The notes: generated from the letters alone by a model not told the origin. 26,993 nucleotides of DNA from JBGOUJ01 sp041477005 (GCA_041477005.1 JBGOUJ010000026.1:1-26993); one strand, 5' to 3'; counted from the stretch's first letter, positions 15,933-24,273 are shown. Made by a program: numbers and translations.

Positions 15933-17246
15933 ATGGGCTCCTCCAGAATCCTGGCCCGTCCGCGCTCGGCAGCCGAGCGGTGGCTCGAAATCAAGAATCT
16001 CATCCACCAGAAGCTGCTGATGACGCTGGACATCGACACCCTCAAGGCCATCAAGAAGGAGCAGGTGCGCGGCGAGATCGGCCTGACGGTCGAGAAGCTC
16101 TTGCTCGACGAGGGCATCCCGATGACGCTCGCCGAGCGCGAGCGGCTGATCGAGGAGGTTCTCGATGAGGTCTTCGGCCTGGGTCCCCTCGAACCGCTGC
16201 TGAAAGATCCGGACATCGCCGACATCCTGGTCAACGGCCACGACAACGTCTTCATCGAGCGCGACGGACGGCTGCTCGAAACCAACGTGCGCTTTCGCAA
16301 CCAGCGGCACGTGCGGATGATCATGGAAAAGATCGTCTCCGGCGTCGGCCGCCGCCTGGACGACTCTTCCCCGATCGTCGATGCGCGGCTCAAGGACGGC
16401 TCGCGCGTCTGCTGCGTGATTGCGCCGCTCTCGCTGATCGGGCCGGTCATGTCGATCCGCCGCTTCGGCAAGAAGCTGCTCACCACCGAAGACCTGCTCA
16501 AGAAAGAAGCGCTCACCACCGGCATGCTCGACCTGCTCAGCGCTTGCGTGGAGGCCCGGCTGAACATCGTCATCTCCGGCGGCGCCGGCACGGGCAAGAC
16601 CACGCTGCTCAACACGCTCTCCCGCTACGTGCCGGAAGAAGAGCGCATTATCACCATCGAGGACGTGGCCGAGCTGCAATTGCAGCAGTGGCACGTGGTG
16701 CGCCTGGAGACCCGCCCGCCCAACATCGAGGGCGCCGGCGCCGTCACCCAGCGCGATCTGGTCATCAACTCGCTGCGCATGCGCCCCGACCGTATCATCG
16801 TCGGCGAGTCGCGCGGCCCCGAAGCGCTCGACATGCTCCAGGCCATGAACACCGGCCACGACGGCTCCATGACCACCGTTCACGCCAACAGCCCCCGGGA
16901 CGCCTTCTCGCGCCTGGAGACCATGGTCATGATGGCCAGCCAACACGTGCCCGACCGCGTGATCCGCCAGCAGCTCGCCTCGGCTATCAACCTCGTCATC
17001 CAGATGTCGCGCCTGCTCGACGGGGCGCGCCGCGTAACATCCATTGCCGAGGTGGTGGGAGTCCGGGAAGATCGCGTGGAAATGCAGGACCTGTACCTCT
17101 TCGAGCGCCTCGGCGTGGCTCCCAGCGGCCGTGTGATCGGCCGCTTCAAGGCCACCGGCGCCCGCCCCATCGCCATGGAGCGCCTGAAGGCCAGCGGCAT
17201 CCACCTTTCGGAATCGATCTTTCAGGAAGTGCACGAGATCAAGTGA
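15933..17246 (+). CDS. cpaF: Pilus assembly ATPase CpaF/TadA
   Basis: 437 residues; the hexameric secretion ATPase that drives Flp pilus assembly at the cytoplasmic membrane. Seen: an N-terminal helical domain with EEVLDEVFGLGPLEPLLKDPDIADILVNG (~70-100); Walker A GGAGTGKTT (~215-223); an acidic Asp box (RIITIEDVAELQL); Walker B-like RPDRIIVGESRGPEA; and the His box GHDGSMTTVHANSPRDAFSRLE. All catalytic motifs look intact. The start ATG 15933 directly follows an octamer array and has no clear Shine-Dalgarno, so initiation may be weak or coupled to upstream translation. The stop overlaps tadB (GTGA). Confidence 0.96.
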   Translation: MGSSRILARPRSAAERWLEIKNLIHQKLLMTLDIDTLKAIKKEQVRGEIGLTVEKLLLDEGIPMTLAERERLIEEVLDEVFGLGPLEPLLKDPDIADILVNGHDNVFIERDGRLLETNVRFRNQRHVRMIMEKIVSGVGRRLDDSSPIVDARLKDGSRVCCVIAPLSLIGPVMSIRRFGKKLLTTEDLLKKEALTTGMLDLLSACVEARLNIVISGGAGTGKTTLLNTLSRYVPEEERIITIEDVAELQLQQWHVVRLETRPPNIEGAGAVTQRDLVINSLRMRPDRIIVGESRGPEALDMLQAMNTGHDGSMTTVHANSPRDAFSRLETMVMMASQHVPDRVIRQQLASAINLVIQMSRLLDGARRVTSIAEVVGVREDRVEMQDLYLFERLGVAPSGRVIGRFKATGARPIAMERLKASGIHLSESIFQEVHEIK

Positions 17247-18205
17247 CGCTGTTCTTCATCATCGGCATCCTCTTCAGCGCCGCGTTGTACGGCGCGGCGC
17301 ACTTCGCCTGGGCCGTGCCCGACCGGCAGCGCGCCGAGTCTCTGGCTCAGCGCATGACCGAGATCCGCGTGCACCGCCGCTCCGCCGGTCCCGACCTGGT
17401 CCGCCGGCAGCAGCGCGGCCGCTTCGGTCTGATTGAGAATTTCATCCAGTGGCTGGGGCTGATCCGACGGCTGCAGGAACTCACGGACCAGGCCAACCTG
17501 AAGTACCGGGCCGGCAATATCGCCGCCCTGGTCTTCCTGCTGGCCGCGAGCGCTTTTGTTCTCAGCGGCCTGTTCCGCGTGCCGCTGCTGGCTGTCCGCC
17601 TTCTCTCCGCGCTCTTCGTGGCCTCGCTGCCGGTCCTCTATATCCTCTGGCGGCGCCAGCGGCGGCTGCGGCAGTTTGAAGTCGCTCTCCCCGACGCCAT
17701 CGACCTGTTCGCCCGGGCCATGCGCGCCGGCCACAACATCCATAGCGGCCTGGAGGTCATCGCCAGCGAAACCTACGACCCCGTGCGCATGGAGTTCCGC
17801 AAGCTGATGGAAGAGATCGCCGTCGGCTCGCAGGTGGATGACGCGCTGCGCGGGCTCAGCAAGCGGGTGCCCCTGATCGATCTGCATTTCTTCGTCACCG
17901 GCGTCGTGCTGCAGCGCCAGACCGGCGCCAATATCGTCGGCGTGCTCGAAAACCTGTCCCTGGTGATCCGCGAGCGGCTCAACATGGCGGCCAAGCTGAA
18001 GGCCCACACCGCGCAGCAGCGGCTTTCAGCGGTGGTCATGATTCTGGCCCCCATCGTCACCGGGCTGATGTTCTATTTCTTGAAGCCGGATTACATCCAG
18101 GTGCTGTGGACCGATCCGGCAGGCTCGATCTTTTTCTTGTATGCGATCGGCTCCGAGATCCTCGGCGCCCTCGTGCTGTGGCGGATCGCGAGTGTGAAGT
18201 TCTAG
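17243..18205 (+). CDS. tadB: Inner-membrane platform protein TadB (T2SSF family)
   Basis: 320 residues from GTG 17243, overlapping the cpaF stop. An N-terminal transmembrane helix (TLFFIIGILFSAALYGAAHFAW) is followed by a cytoplasmic region, a pair of helices (~95-140), the type II secretion F domain (FEVALPDAIDLFARAMRAGHNIHSGLEVIA to FFVTGVVLQRQTGANIVGVLENLSLVIRER, ~155-245), and two C-terminal helices (VVMILAPIVTGLMFYFL, FFLYAIGSEILGALVLWRIA). Together with TadC it forms the membrane base on which CpaF acts. Length and order are normal. Confidence 0.94.
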   Translation: MTLFFIIGILFSAALYGAAHFAWAVPDRQRAESLAQRMTEIRVHRRSAGPDLVRRQQRGRFGLIENFIQWLGLIRRLQELTDQANLKYRAGNIAALVFLLAASAFVLSGLFRVPLLAVRLLSALFVASLPVLYILWRRQRRLRQFEVALPDAIDLFARAMRAGHNIHSGLEVIASETYDPVRMEFRKLMEEIAVGSQVDDALRGLSKRVPLIDLHFFVTGVVLQRQTGANIVGVLENLSLVIRERLNMAAKLKAHTAQQRLSAVVMILAPIVTGLMFYFLKPDYIQVLWTDPAGSIFFLYAIGSEILGALVLWRIASVKF

Positions 18206-18212
18206 CCTGACT

Positions 18213-19139
18213 ATGGTGACCGCCCTCTTATTTGGATTGTTCGCGTTCGCCACCGTGGCGATCCTGCTGGCCGGTGGTGTTCACCTGTTCGAGACCCGGG
18301 AAAGCCCGCTGACCGAGCGGCTGGAGGAGCTGCGGTTGCACGCCATGGCCGGCGCCCCGCGCACCGAGAGACGCCGCTTGGCGGGCGGTTTCTGGAACCG
18401 TCTCGGCTACGTCATCGGTCACCTGCCGGGCGGCGAGTCCTGGTTGAGCGGCGCCGAGAAAGACCTGGCTGCCGCGGGCATCCGCCGCAAGAATGCGCCT
18501 GCTTTGTACGTTCTTCTTTCTTCGGCCGCCATCCTCGGCTCCCTGGCGGTGGTGCTCTACTTCACCCGAAGCCTGGACGCCGGCTCCGTCCTCTCCTTGT
18601 GCCTGGGTGGCTTCCTGATCGGCTACTACGTGCCCAAGCGGATCCTCGGCCGCATGGTCAAGCGCTACCACAGCAAGCTGACCGAGGCCCTGCCCGACAT
18701 GGTCGATTTGCTCAGCATCGTGCTCGGCACCGGACTTTCTCTCGACCAGTCGTTCCTCCGCGTCAGCGAAGAGCTCCAGCACATCTATCCCGAGCTGGCC
18801 GAAGAGCTCTACCTGTTGACCGTCCAAACTCAGGCCGGCCAGGAACGCTCCGTCGCCTTCCGCCAGTTGGTGAAGCGCACCGGCGTGGACGATATCAAGT
18901 CGCTCGCCGCCATGATCGTCCAGAGCGAGCGTTTCGGCACCAGCCTTTCCCAGGCCCTGCGCGTCTATTCGGAATCGCTGCGAACACGGCGCCGGCTCCG
19001 GGCCGAAGCCAGCATCGGCAAGGCCGGCGTCAAGATGCTGTTCGCTACCGTCCTGCTCATCTTTCCCGTCTTTTTCGTGATAACCTTGGTTCCGTCCATC
19101 CTGACCCTCATCCGCACGTTTCAGGAAATGCAGAGGTGA
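18213..19139 (+). CDS. tadC: Inner-membrane platform protein TadC (T2SSF family)
   Basis: 308 residues from ATG 18213, 7 bases after tadB. An N-terminal helix (LLFGLFAFATVAILLAGGVHL), two middle helices (ALYVLLSSAAILGSLAVVLYF and VLSLCLGGFLIGYYV), the T2SSF domain (LTEALPDMVDLLSIVLGTGLSLDQSFLRVSEEL to SLAAMIVQSERFGTSLSQALRVYSESLRTRRR) and a C-terminal helix (MLFATVLLIFPVFFVITLVPSIL) are all visible. TadC pairs with TadB in the assembly platform. It is the last canonical tad gene of the plus-strand run. Confidence 0.94.
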   Translation: MVTALLFGLFAFATVAILLAGGVHLFETRESPLTERLEELRLHAMAGAPRTERRRLAGGFWNRLGYVIGHLPGGESWLSGAEKDLAAAGIRRKNAPALYVLLSSAAILGSLAVVLYFTRSLDAGSVLSLCLGGFLIGYYVPKRILGRMVKRYHSKLTEALPDMVDLLSIVLGTGLSLDQSFLRVSEELQHIYPELAEELYLLTVQTQAGQERSVAFRQLVKRTGVDDIKSLAAMIVQSERFGTSLSQALRVYSESLRTRRRLRAEASIGKAGVKMLFATVLLIFPVFFVITLVPSILTLIRTFQEMQR

Positions 19140-19147
19140 CATCCATC

Positions 19148-19729
19148 ATGCGAAACGGCGTCTTGCTGCTGCTGGCTGCCCACGGGTTGCTGGTCGTTCA
19201 AACGGCGACCAAGGCCTCACTGCCGGTCGAGGGCAATCCGAGCAGCCCGGTGAAGGTGACCGTCTACGAGGACTTGCAGTGCCCGGATTGCGCCAACTTC
19301 CGGACCATGATGGACCAGCAGCTCCTGCCGCGCTACGCCGGCCGCGTGGGCTTCGTTCACAAGGATTTCCCGCTGAACAAGCACGCCTGGGCCCGGCCCG
19401 CCGCCATCGCCGGCCGCTACCTCGCGGCCCAGAACGCTGAGATCGCCGTTCGCTACCGCCAATGGGTGATGGGTCACCTGCGCGAGATCACGCCCGACAA
19501 TTTCCGCGAGAAACTGGCCGGCTTTGCCCGCGATCAAGGCGCCGACCCGGATGCTGCCGTGCGCGCTCTCGATGACCCGGCGCTCGCCGCCCTGGTCGAG
19601 CGCGATTACCAGGAAGGCGTCGCCCGCGGCGTGGCCAAGACCCCCACTGTGTTCGTCAATGGCCGCCCCTTCATCGAGCGCTTCCGCTTCGAGGACCTGG
19701 CGGCGGCAATAGACGAGGCGCTGCAATAA
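19148..19729 (+). CDS. DsbA-like periplasmic thiol oxidoreductase
   Basis: 193 residues from ATG 19148, 8 bases after tadC. The N-terminus MRNGVLLLLAAHGLLVVQTATKA is a plausible signal peptide. The fold signature is of the DsbA/BdbD type: VTVYEDLQCPDCANF with active-site Cys45-Pro-Asp-Cys48, FVHKDFPLNKHAWARPAAIAGRYLAAQ, and TPTVFVNGRPF with the cis-proline near residue 166. Such proteins form or isomerise disulfide bonds outside the cytoplasm. The three minor pilin genes of the same operon are cysteine-rich, which makes them likely substrates (inference). Confidence 0.85.
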   Translation: MRNGVLLLLAAHGLLVVQTATKASLPVEGNPSSPVKVTVYEDLQCPDCANFRTMMDQQLLPRYAGRVGFVHKDFPLNKHAWARPAAIAGRYLAAQNAEIAVRYRQWVMGHLREITPDNFREKLAGFARDQGADPDAAVRALDDPALAALVERDYQEGVARGVAKTPTVFVNGRPFIERFRFEDLAAAIDEALQ

Positions 19730-19730
19730 A

Positions 19731-19757
19731 CAAATCACCAAATCAATAAATCAACAA
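19731..19757 (+). repeat. Octamer array (CAAATCAA) ahead of the SDR gene
   Basis: The 8-mers CAAATCAC, CAAATCAA and TAAATCAA, then CAAATG, run from 19731 to 19760; the ATG of the next gene (19758) is formed by the last partial unit. The unit is the reverse complement of the array at 15893-15931, so the two arrays are an inverted pair that brackets cpaF, tadB, tadC and the dsbA-like gene. Confidence 0.8.
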
Positions 19758-20489
19758 ATGCCTTCTGCCGTCGTAACTGGTGCGAGCCGCGGCATCGGCC
19801 GGGCCATCGCGCTGGAACTTGCCCGCACCCACCAGGTCGTGGCCACTTACCACGAGCGCGAGGACGCCGCCCGGAGCCTGCGGCAAGAATGCGGCGCCGA
19901 AATCTTCCGACTCGACATTGCCTCGCCCGCCGATCGTGAGGCGCTGCTCGCCTTCTGCCGTGAGCGATGGGAGCGTCTCGATCTTCTGGTCAACAACGCC
20001 GGCATCGCCCCGCGACAACGCCTCGACTTGCTCGAAGCGACCGAGGAGAGCTTCGACGAAGTACTGGCCACCAATCTGAAAGGGCCCTATTTCCTCACCC
20101 AGTCCGCCGCCCGCTGGATGAGCGAGCAGCAAGCCGGCCGGATCGTCTTCATCACCTCGATTTCCGCCTACACCTCGTCGGTAAATCGCGGCGAATATTG
20201 CGTCTCCAAGGCCGGCCTCAGCATGGCCGTGCAACTGTTCGCCCATCGCCTGGCGTCCTCCGGCGTGCGGGTGTTTGAGGTCCGGCCGGGCATCATCCGC
20301 ACCGACATGATCGCGCCGGTCGAGGCTCAGTATGAGGAGCGGATCGCGCAGGGGCTGCTGCCCCAGCCGCGGCTGGGCGAGCCGCGCGACGTGGCCCTGG
20401 CCGTCCGCGCCGTCGCCGACGGTCTGCTCGACTACTCCACCGGCCAGGTGATCAACGTGGACGGCGGCTTCCACCTGCGCCGGCTCTAG
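19758..20489 (+). CDS. Short-chain dehydrogenase/reductase, FabG-like
   Basis: 243 residues. Classical SDR motifs are present: cofactor loop TGASRGIG (7-14), NNAG (79-82), catalytic Ser134, Tyr147 and Lys151 (ITSISAYTSSVNRGEYCVSK), and a C-terminal GQVINVDGGFHL. The enzyme would reduce or oxidise a carbonyl/alcohol using NAD(P)H in the cytoplasm; the substrate cannot be told. A 3-oxoacyl-ACP reductase or sugar/alcohol dehydrogenase is possible. The start codon ATG 19758 is part of an octamer repeat and lacks a Shine-Dalgarno sequence. No functional link to the pilus is evident; co-transcription is possible because only 28 bases separate it from the dsbA-like gene. Confidence 0.9.
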   Translation: MPSAVVTGASRGIGRAIALELARTHQVVATYHEREDAARSLRQECGAEIFRLDIASPADREALLAFCRERWERLDLLVNNAGIAPRQRLDLLEATEESFDEVLATNLKGPYFLTQSAARWMSEQQAGRIVFITSISAYTSSVNRGEYCVSKAGLSMAVQLFAHRLASSGVRVFEVRPGIIRTDMIAPVEAQYEERIAQGLLPQPRLGEPRDVALAVRAVADGLLDYSTGQVINVDGGFHLRRL

Positions 20490-20600
20490 CCATGTTTCAC
20501 TCGCCCCGGTGCGACAGCTCCTCGCCTTATGCCACACCGTCGGAGAACCGGGCAGGCGCGGTGACTCTTGGTGATCCCCCCGCGTTCGGAAAGGCAAAGT

Positions 20601-21536
20601 ATGAGTGACTTCGATTCCGCAGGCCCCCGCGACACCGCTCTATCCTGGCCCAGTCTGCCCCTCGCTGCCTGGATTGATACCTATCGGACCCTGCAATTGT
20701 GGACGCAGATCGCCGGCAAAATTCGCCTCACCCTCAGCCCGAAGCTGAACCACTGGTGGAGCGTCGCCTTGTACGTCAACCCGCGCGGGCTGACGACTTC
20801 ACCCATCCCCTACGGCGCCGGCGCGTTTGAAATCCAGTTTGACTTTCTGGACCACCGGATCGAGATCCGCACCAGCGCCGGGGACTGCCGGTGGCTTCCT
20901 CTGGCGCCGGAGCCGGTAGCGGTCTTCTACGGCCGGCTTATGGCAGCCTTGCGCGCGATGGGCATTGACGTCGCCATCAACACCAAACCCCAGGAGTTTC
21001 CCGACCCCATTCCATTCGAGCAGGACCATCGCCATGCCTCTTACGACCGCGACTACGCCCACCATTTCTGGCGCATCCTGCTATCGGTCGACGGCGTTCT
21101 GAACGAGTTCCGGTCGCGTTTTATCGGCAAGTGCAGTCCGGTTCACTTCTTTTGGGGCAGCTTCGACCTCTGCTGCACACGGTTTTCCGGCCGTCCCGCC
21201 TCTCCGCGCAAGGGTGTGATCACCAGCGAGGCCTACTCCCACGAGGTGATCAGCGCCGGGTTCTGGCCCGGAGGCGGCGAGGTGGAGGCGGCGTTTTACT
21301 CCTACACGGCGCCCGCGCCGCCCGGTCTGGCGGAGGAGCCGGTGCGCCCGGCCGCCGCGTTCTGGAAACCCGAACTCTCCGAATTCCTCTTGATGTACGA
21401 CGACGTTCGCCGCGCGGAATCGCCCCGCGCTGCGCTGCTGGAATTCCTGGAGAGCACCTATGCCGCGGGTGCGAAGCGGGCAAACTGGGACCGCGGGGCG
21501 CTCGAGCACGGCTACAGCGCCGGCAGCGCAGCCTGA
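20601..21536 (+). CDS. DUF5996 family protein
   Basis: 311 residues from ATG 20601; AAAGGCAAAG lies just upstream. The sequence W-PSLPLAAWIDTYRTLQLWTQIAGKIRLTLSPKLNHWWSVALYVNPRGLTTSPIPYG matches the DUF5996 pattern. Later parts include DRDYAHHFWRILLSVDGVLNEFRSRFIGKCSPVHFFWGSFDLCCTRFSGR and SHEVISAGFWPGGG. No signal peptide or membrane helix is visible, so a cytoplasmic protein is likely. The family has no established biochemical function. It is convergent with the minus-strand regulatory set and 111 bases downstream of the SDR gene. Confidence 0.85.
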   Translation: MSDFDSAGPRDTALSWPSLPLAAWIDTYRTLQLWTQIAGKIRLTLSPKLNHWWSVALYVNPRGLTTSPIPYGAGAFEIQFDFLDHRIEIRTSAGDCRWLPLAPEPVAVFYGRLMAALRAMGIDVAINTKPQEFPDPIPFEQDHRHASYDRDYAHHFWRILLSVDGVLNEFRSRFIGKCSPVHFFWGSFDLCCTRFSGRPASPRKGVITSEAYSHEVISAGFWPGGGEVEAAFYSYTAPAPPGLAEEPVRPAAAFWKPELSEFLLMYDDVRRAESPRAALLEFLESTYAAGAKRANWDRGALEHGYSAGSAA

Positions 21537-21553
21537 CCAGCGGGCCAACAAAA

Positions 21554-21565
21554 CCGCGCGCGCGG
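21554..21565. terminator. GC palindrome between convergent genes, weak terminator candidate
   Basis: CCGCGCGCGCGG is a perfect 12-bp palindrome in the 45-base gap between the two converging genes. There is no T tract on either side, so an intrinsic terminator is not well supported. Confidence 0.25.
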
Positions 21566-21581
21566 AGACCGACGGCAGCGG

Positions 21582-22751
21582 TTATTGCAGGGCGTGGACT
21601 TGTTTTGAGGCGAGTGTACTCAGCAGCGCCGCGCTGGGCTTTCGCGACCTCTTCGGAGCTGCGGCCGCCAGCTTCGCGGCAAAGTCGGAGAACGACCGCC
21701 CTAGCGCCGATTTGCGGCCAATCAAGCGGCCTTGCTGCTCCGCACGCCGGAGAGCGAGGTAATCGCTGGGAAAAACGGCCGCAACGGGTCCTTCCAGGAG
21801 CCCCTCGAAGTCTTCCACCGGGACCTCGTCCGGCGTCCAGCGGTTCAGAATGGCGGCGATCCGGCCGGCGGGGATGCCCCGCTTGACCAGCTCTTGTCGC
21901 CGCTGGCTGGCCAGCGCCAGCGCAGGCAGCTCGGGCGTCGTCACGATGTATATGCTCCGGGCGCGCCGCACGATCTCGACGGTCGCATCGTTGACCGCCT
22001 CCGGCAAATCCACGACGATCGTGTCGTACCGTGGCTCCAGGAACTGCAGCAATGCGTGATACCGCGCCCAGGAAACCGGCGCCGGCTCGGTCAGCCTCGG
22101 GCTGGCCAGCAGGTCGATGCCGCAAGCCGGCGCCACAATCCGTTCCCACAACGCGTCATCGAGCACTCTGACGTTCTCCAGCGCCTCCAGAACCGAGTAG
22201 CCGGCGCCGGGCTTCAGCAGCACCGAGAACGGCCCGGACCGCAGGTCGGCTTCCAGCGCCAGAACCTTCTGCTCCGCGTCATGGGCCAGCGATCCGGCGA
22301 TATTCAGCGCCACCGTGGTCGAGCCGCTGCCCGCCTTGGCCGGCAGGAAAGCGATCAAGTTTTCCTGCACCAGCGGCCGCGCCTGGCACATGGCCTGCTC
22401 CACAGTCTTCAGGAGTCTCGCATTCGTGATCGGCGGAAACAGGATCGGCAGACCGTCCTCTTGCATTCCCCGTGGGACCTGCGGCTCGTTGGCTTCTTGC
22501 ACGAACCAGACGATGGCGGCGCCGTGGTCCAGGATCTGGATCTGCTTGTGGAGCTGCTCGGCCTCCACGAGGTTGCGGATCTCGATGAACGCGATGTCCG
22601 GGTCGAACGAGTTCAGCGTCTGGCTCAGCTCGTAAGGCGAGGGAAAAGCATGTCGAACCCTCAGCATAGAGACCTGCCCCGATTCCACGGCGGCTTGCTC
22701 GATCTCGTTCGATGACTCTTGATCCTGCGCGAACACTACGGCCTTGAACAT
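21582..22751 (-). CDS. CpaE/TadZ-like ATPase with degenerate receiver domain (paralogue A)
   Basis: 389 residues from ATG 22751, with GGGAG about 8 bases upstream. The N-terminal half (1-125) is receiver-like: FAQDQ at the start and PDIAFIEI where a phospho-acceptor Asp is expected, but Glu57 stands there. The C-terminal half is a ParA/MinD-type ATPase: deviant Walker A PAKAGSGSTT (Lys139 kept, Ser144 in place of the P-loop Lys), LALEADLRSGPFSVLL, YDTIVVDLPE and a late ILNRW. It is the tandem neighbour and close relative of the gene at 22767-23945, about half of residues being shared by eye. A role in placing or regulating the Tad pilus is inferred from family and neighbourhood. Confidence 0.82.
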   Translation of the reverse strand: MFKAVVFAQDQESSNEIEQAAVESGQVSMLRVRHAFPSPYELSQTLNSFDPDIAFIEIRNLVEAEQLHKQIQILDHGAAIVWFVQEANEPQVPRGMQEDGLPILFPPITNARLLKTVEQAMCQARPLVQENLIAFLPAKAGSGSTTVALNIAGSLAHDAEQKVLALEADLRSGPFSVLLKPGAGYSVLEALENVRVLDDALWERIVAPACGIDLLASPRLTEPAPVSWARYHALLQFLEPRYDTIVVDLPEAVNDATVEIVRRARSIYIVTTPELPALALASQRRQELVKRGIPAGRIAAILNRWTPDEVPVEDFEGLLEGPVAAVFPSDYLALRRAEQQGRLIGRKSALGRSFSDFAAKLAAAAPKRSRKPSAALLSTLASKQVHALQ

Positions 22752-22766
22752 TTCCGATTCTCCCTG

Positions 22767-23945
22767 TTACCGGGTCGCGTAGGTCTTCCTTGGAAGGAGC
22801 GACTCCAGGAAGGCCAAGCCGGACCGCTGCGGCGGCGGCTGCGGCGGCTCCGGCTCCCCGGCCAACTTCGCGGCGAACCCGGCCAGTGACAGCCCCAGCT
22901 CGGTTTTCCGTCCGATCAGGCGTCCCTCCTGCATCGCGCGCCGCACGCAGTGATAATCATTCCGGAAGACGGCCACCACCGGCTCGCCCAGAAAATGCTC
23001 CACGTCCTGCAGCCGGATGTCGTTCTTAGTCCAGCGATTCAGGATGATGCCGGCCCGGTCGGCCGGGACGCCTTGGCGGACCATCTCCTGGCGCCGTTGC
23101 CGCGCCAGCACCAGAGAGGGCAACTCCGCGGTGGCCACAATGTAAACGGCCTTGGCCAGCCGCACGACTTCCAGCGTCGCGTCATTCACCAGTTCCGGCA
23201 GGTCCACCACGATCGTGTCGTAACGCCGGCGCGCAAACTGCAGCAACTGGTGATAGCCGCTCCAGGAAACCATCGCCGCTTCGGTCAGCCGCGGGCTCGC
23301 CAGCAGGTGCAACCCGTGCGCTTTGCCTACGATCCGGTCCCACAAGGCTCCGTCCAGCGCCTCTGTGTTGTTCAGCGCCGTCAGCATCGAGTACTGGGTT
23401 TGGCACTTCAGCACCATGGCGATCAGCCCGGAGCGCAGGTCCGCGTCCATCGCCAGAACCCTCTGCCCCAGGTCCCGGACCAGGCCTCCCGCCACGTTGA
23501 CGGCCAGGGTGGTCGCTCCTGCCCCGGCTTTGGCCGGCAGAAACGCCACCAGGTTGTCCTGCACCTGGGTCCGCACGCGGCGCATCGCCCGCGCCACGGA
23601 CTGCCGGAGTCCCTGCTCGGTAACCGGCGAGGTCAGGATCTCGACCACTCCCGCCTCCGCCGCCTCGCGCGCCTGCCTCGCGTCCCAGGCCCGCGTAAAG
23701 CCGATGACCGCCGCGTCCGGGCGTAGGACGCCAACCTCTCGCGCCAGCGCCAGCGCTTTGTCGAAATCGGTCAGCTCCACAAAGACGATGTCGGGGCTGA
23801 AGGAGTTGACCAGCCGGGTCAACTCGTAGGGCGAGACGAAGGCGCGCATGGTCTTGTAGATGCACACTTCGTTCGACTCCGAGGCCGCCTGCTCGATGGT
23901 TCTGGCCGCCAACTGGTCCTGCGCAAATAGAATGGCGCTAAACAT
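22767..23945 (-). CDS. CpaE/TadZ-like ATPase with degenerate receiver domain (paralogue B)
   Basis: 392 residues from ATG 23945 after GAGAGGG. Same architecture as its neighbour: receiver-like domain with Glu57 in PDIVFVEL, then an ATPase domain with PAKAGAGATT, where signature Lys139 is kept and Ala144 replaces the P-loop Lys. MDADLRSGLIAMVL and YDTIVVDLPELVNDATLEVV follow. The ~30-residue tail (EPEPPQPPPQRSGLAFLESLLPRK) is proline-rich. It overlaps the PilZ gene by 8 bases and precedes paralogue A by 15 bases, so the three genes look co-transcribed. The tandem pair is a gene duplication with divergence. Confidence 0.82.
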   Translation of the reverse strand: MFSAILFAQDQLAARTIEQAASESNEVCIYKTMRAFVSPYELTRLVNSFSPDIVFVELTDFDKALALAREVGVLRPDAAVIGFTRAWDARQAREAAEAGVVEILTSPVTEQGLRQSVARAMRRVRTQVQDNLVAFLPAKAGAGATTLAVNVAGGLVRDLGQRVLAMDADLRSGLIAMVLKCQTQYSMLTALNNTEALDGALWDRIVGKAHGLHLLASPRLTEAAMVSWSGYHQLLQFARRRYDTIVVDLPELVNDATLEVVRLAKAVYIVATAELPSLVLARQRRQEMVRQGVPADRAGIILNRWTKNDIRLQDVEHFLGEPVVAVFRNDYHCVRRAMQEGRLIGRKTELGLSLAGFAAKLAGEPEPPQPPPQRSGLAFLESLLPRKTYATR

Positions 23946-24273
23946 CCAGCCCTCTCCGCTCCAGAATGAGAAACCCGCTCTCTACGTGTCCTGCCAGGAC
24001 CCGGTTCCACACCACGCGCGCTGTGCCCTCCGCCTGGTCGTGCCTGAACCGCACTTCCTGGCCGGTCTCGAGCGCCACCGCGTTGTGCGCTGCCCGGAAT
24101 CCGCTCCAACTGTAATCCAGCAGCCACCCCGCCAGCTCGAGCGGCCACGGATCATCAAAGAACAGCCGCACCCGACCCTCGGCCGGGCTTCGCTCCTCCC
24201 GACGTCGCTCGCTGGCGGCGCGACTCGCTTCCACTTCATGCCACACAGTTCTGGTAGTTTGCATCCGCCCCAT
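23938..24273 (-). CDS. PilZ domain protein (probable c-di-GMP receptor)
   Basis: 111 residues from ATG 24273; ATG 24264 or GTG 24234 are equally plausible, the last lying 2 bases after the upstream stop. It carries both halves of the PilZ c-di-GMP site: RREER (RxxxR) at about residues 24-28, and DYSWSG (D/N-x-S-x-x-G) about 30 residues later. It is a single small domain with no membrane helix. The gene overlaps both neighbours: the sigma-54 activator upstream and CpaE-like paralogue B downstream. PilZ proteins change partner activity on binding c-di-GMP; the likely partners here are the adjacent ATPases or the Tad machine (inference). Confidence 0.83.
   Translation of the reverse strand: MGRMQTTRTVWHEVEASRAASERRREERSPAEGRVRLFFDDPWPLELAGWLLDYSWSGFRAAHNAVALETGQEVRFRHDQAEGTARVVWNRVLAGHVESGFLILERRGLDV

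Noticed and set aside
14666..16615. 649-residue frame on the minus strand
   Set aside because: Antisense to cpaE and cpaF, which show all family motifs; composition is that of a shadow frame.
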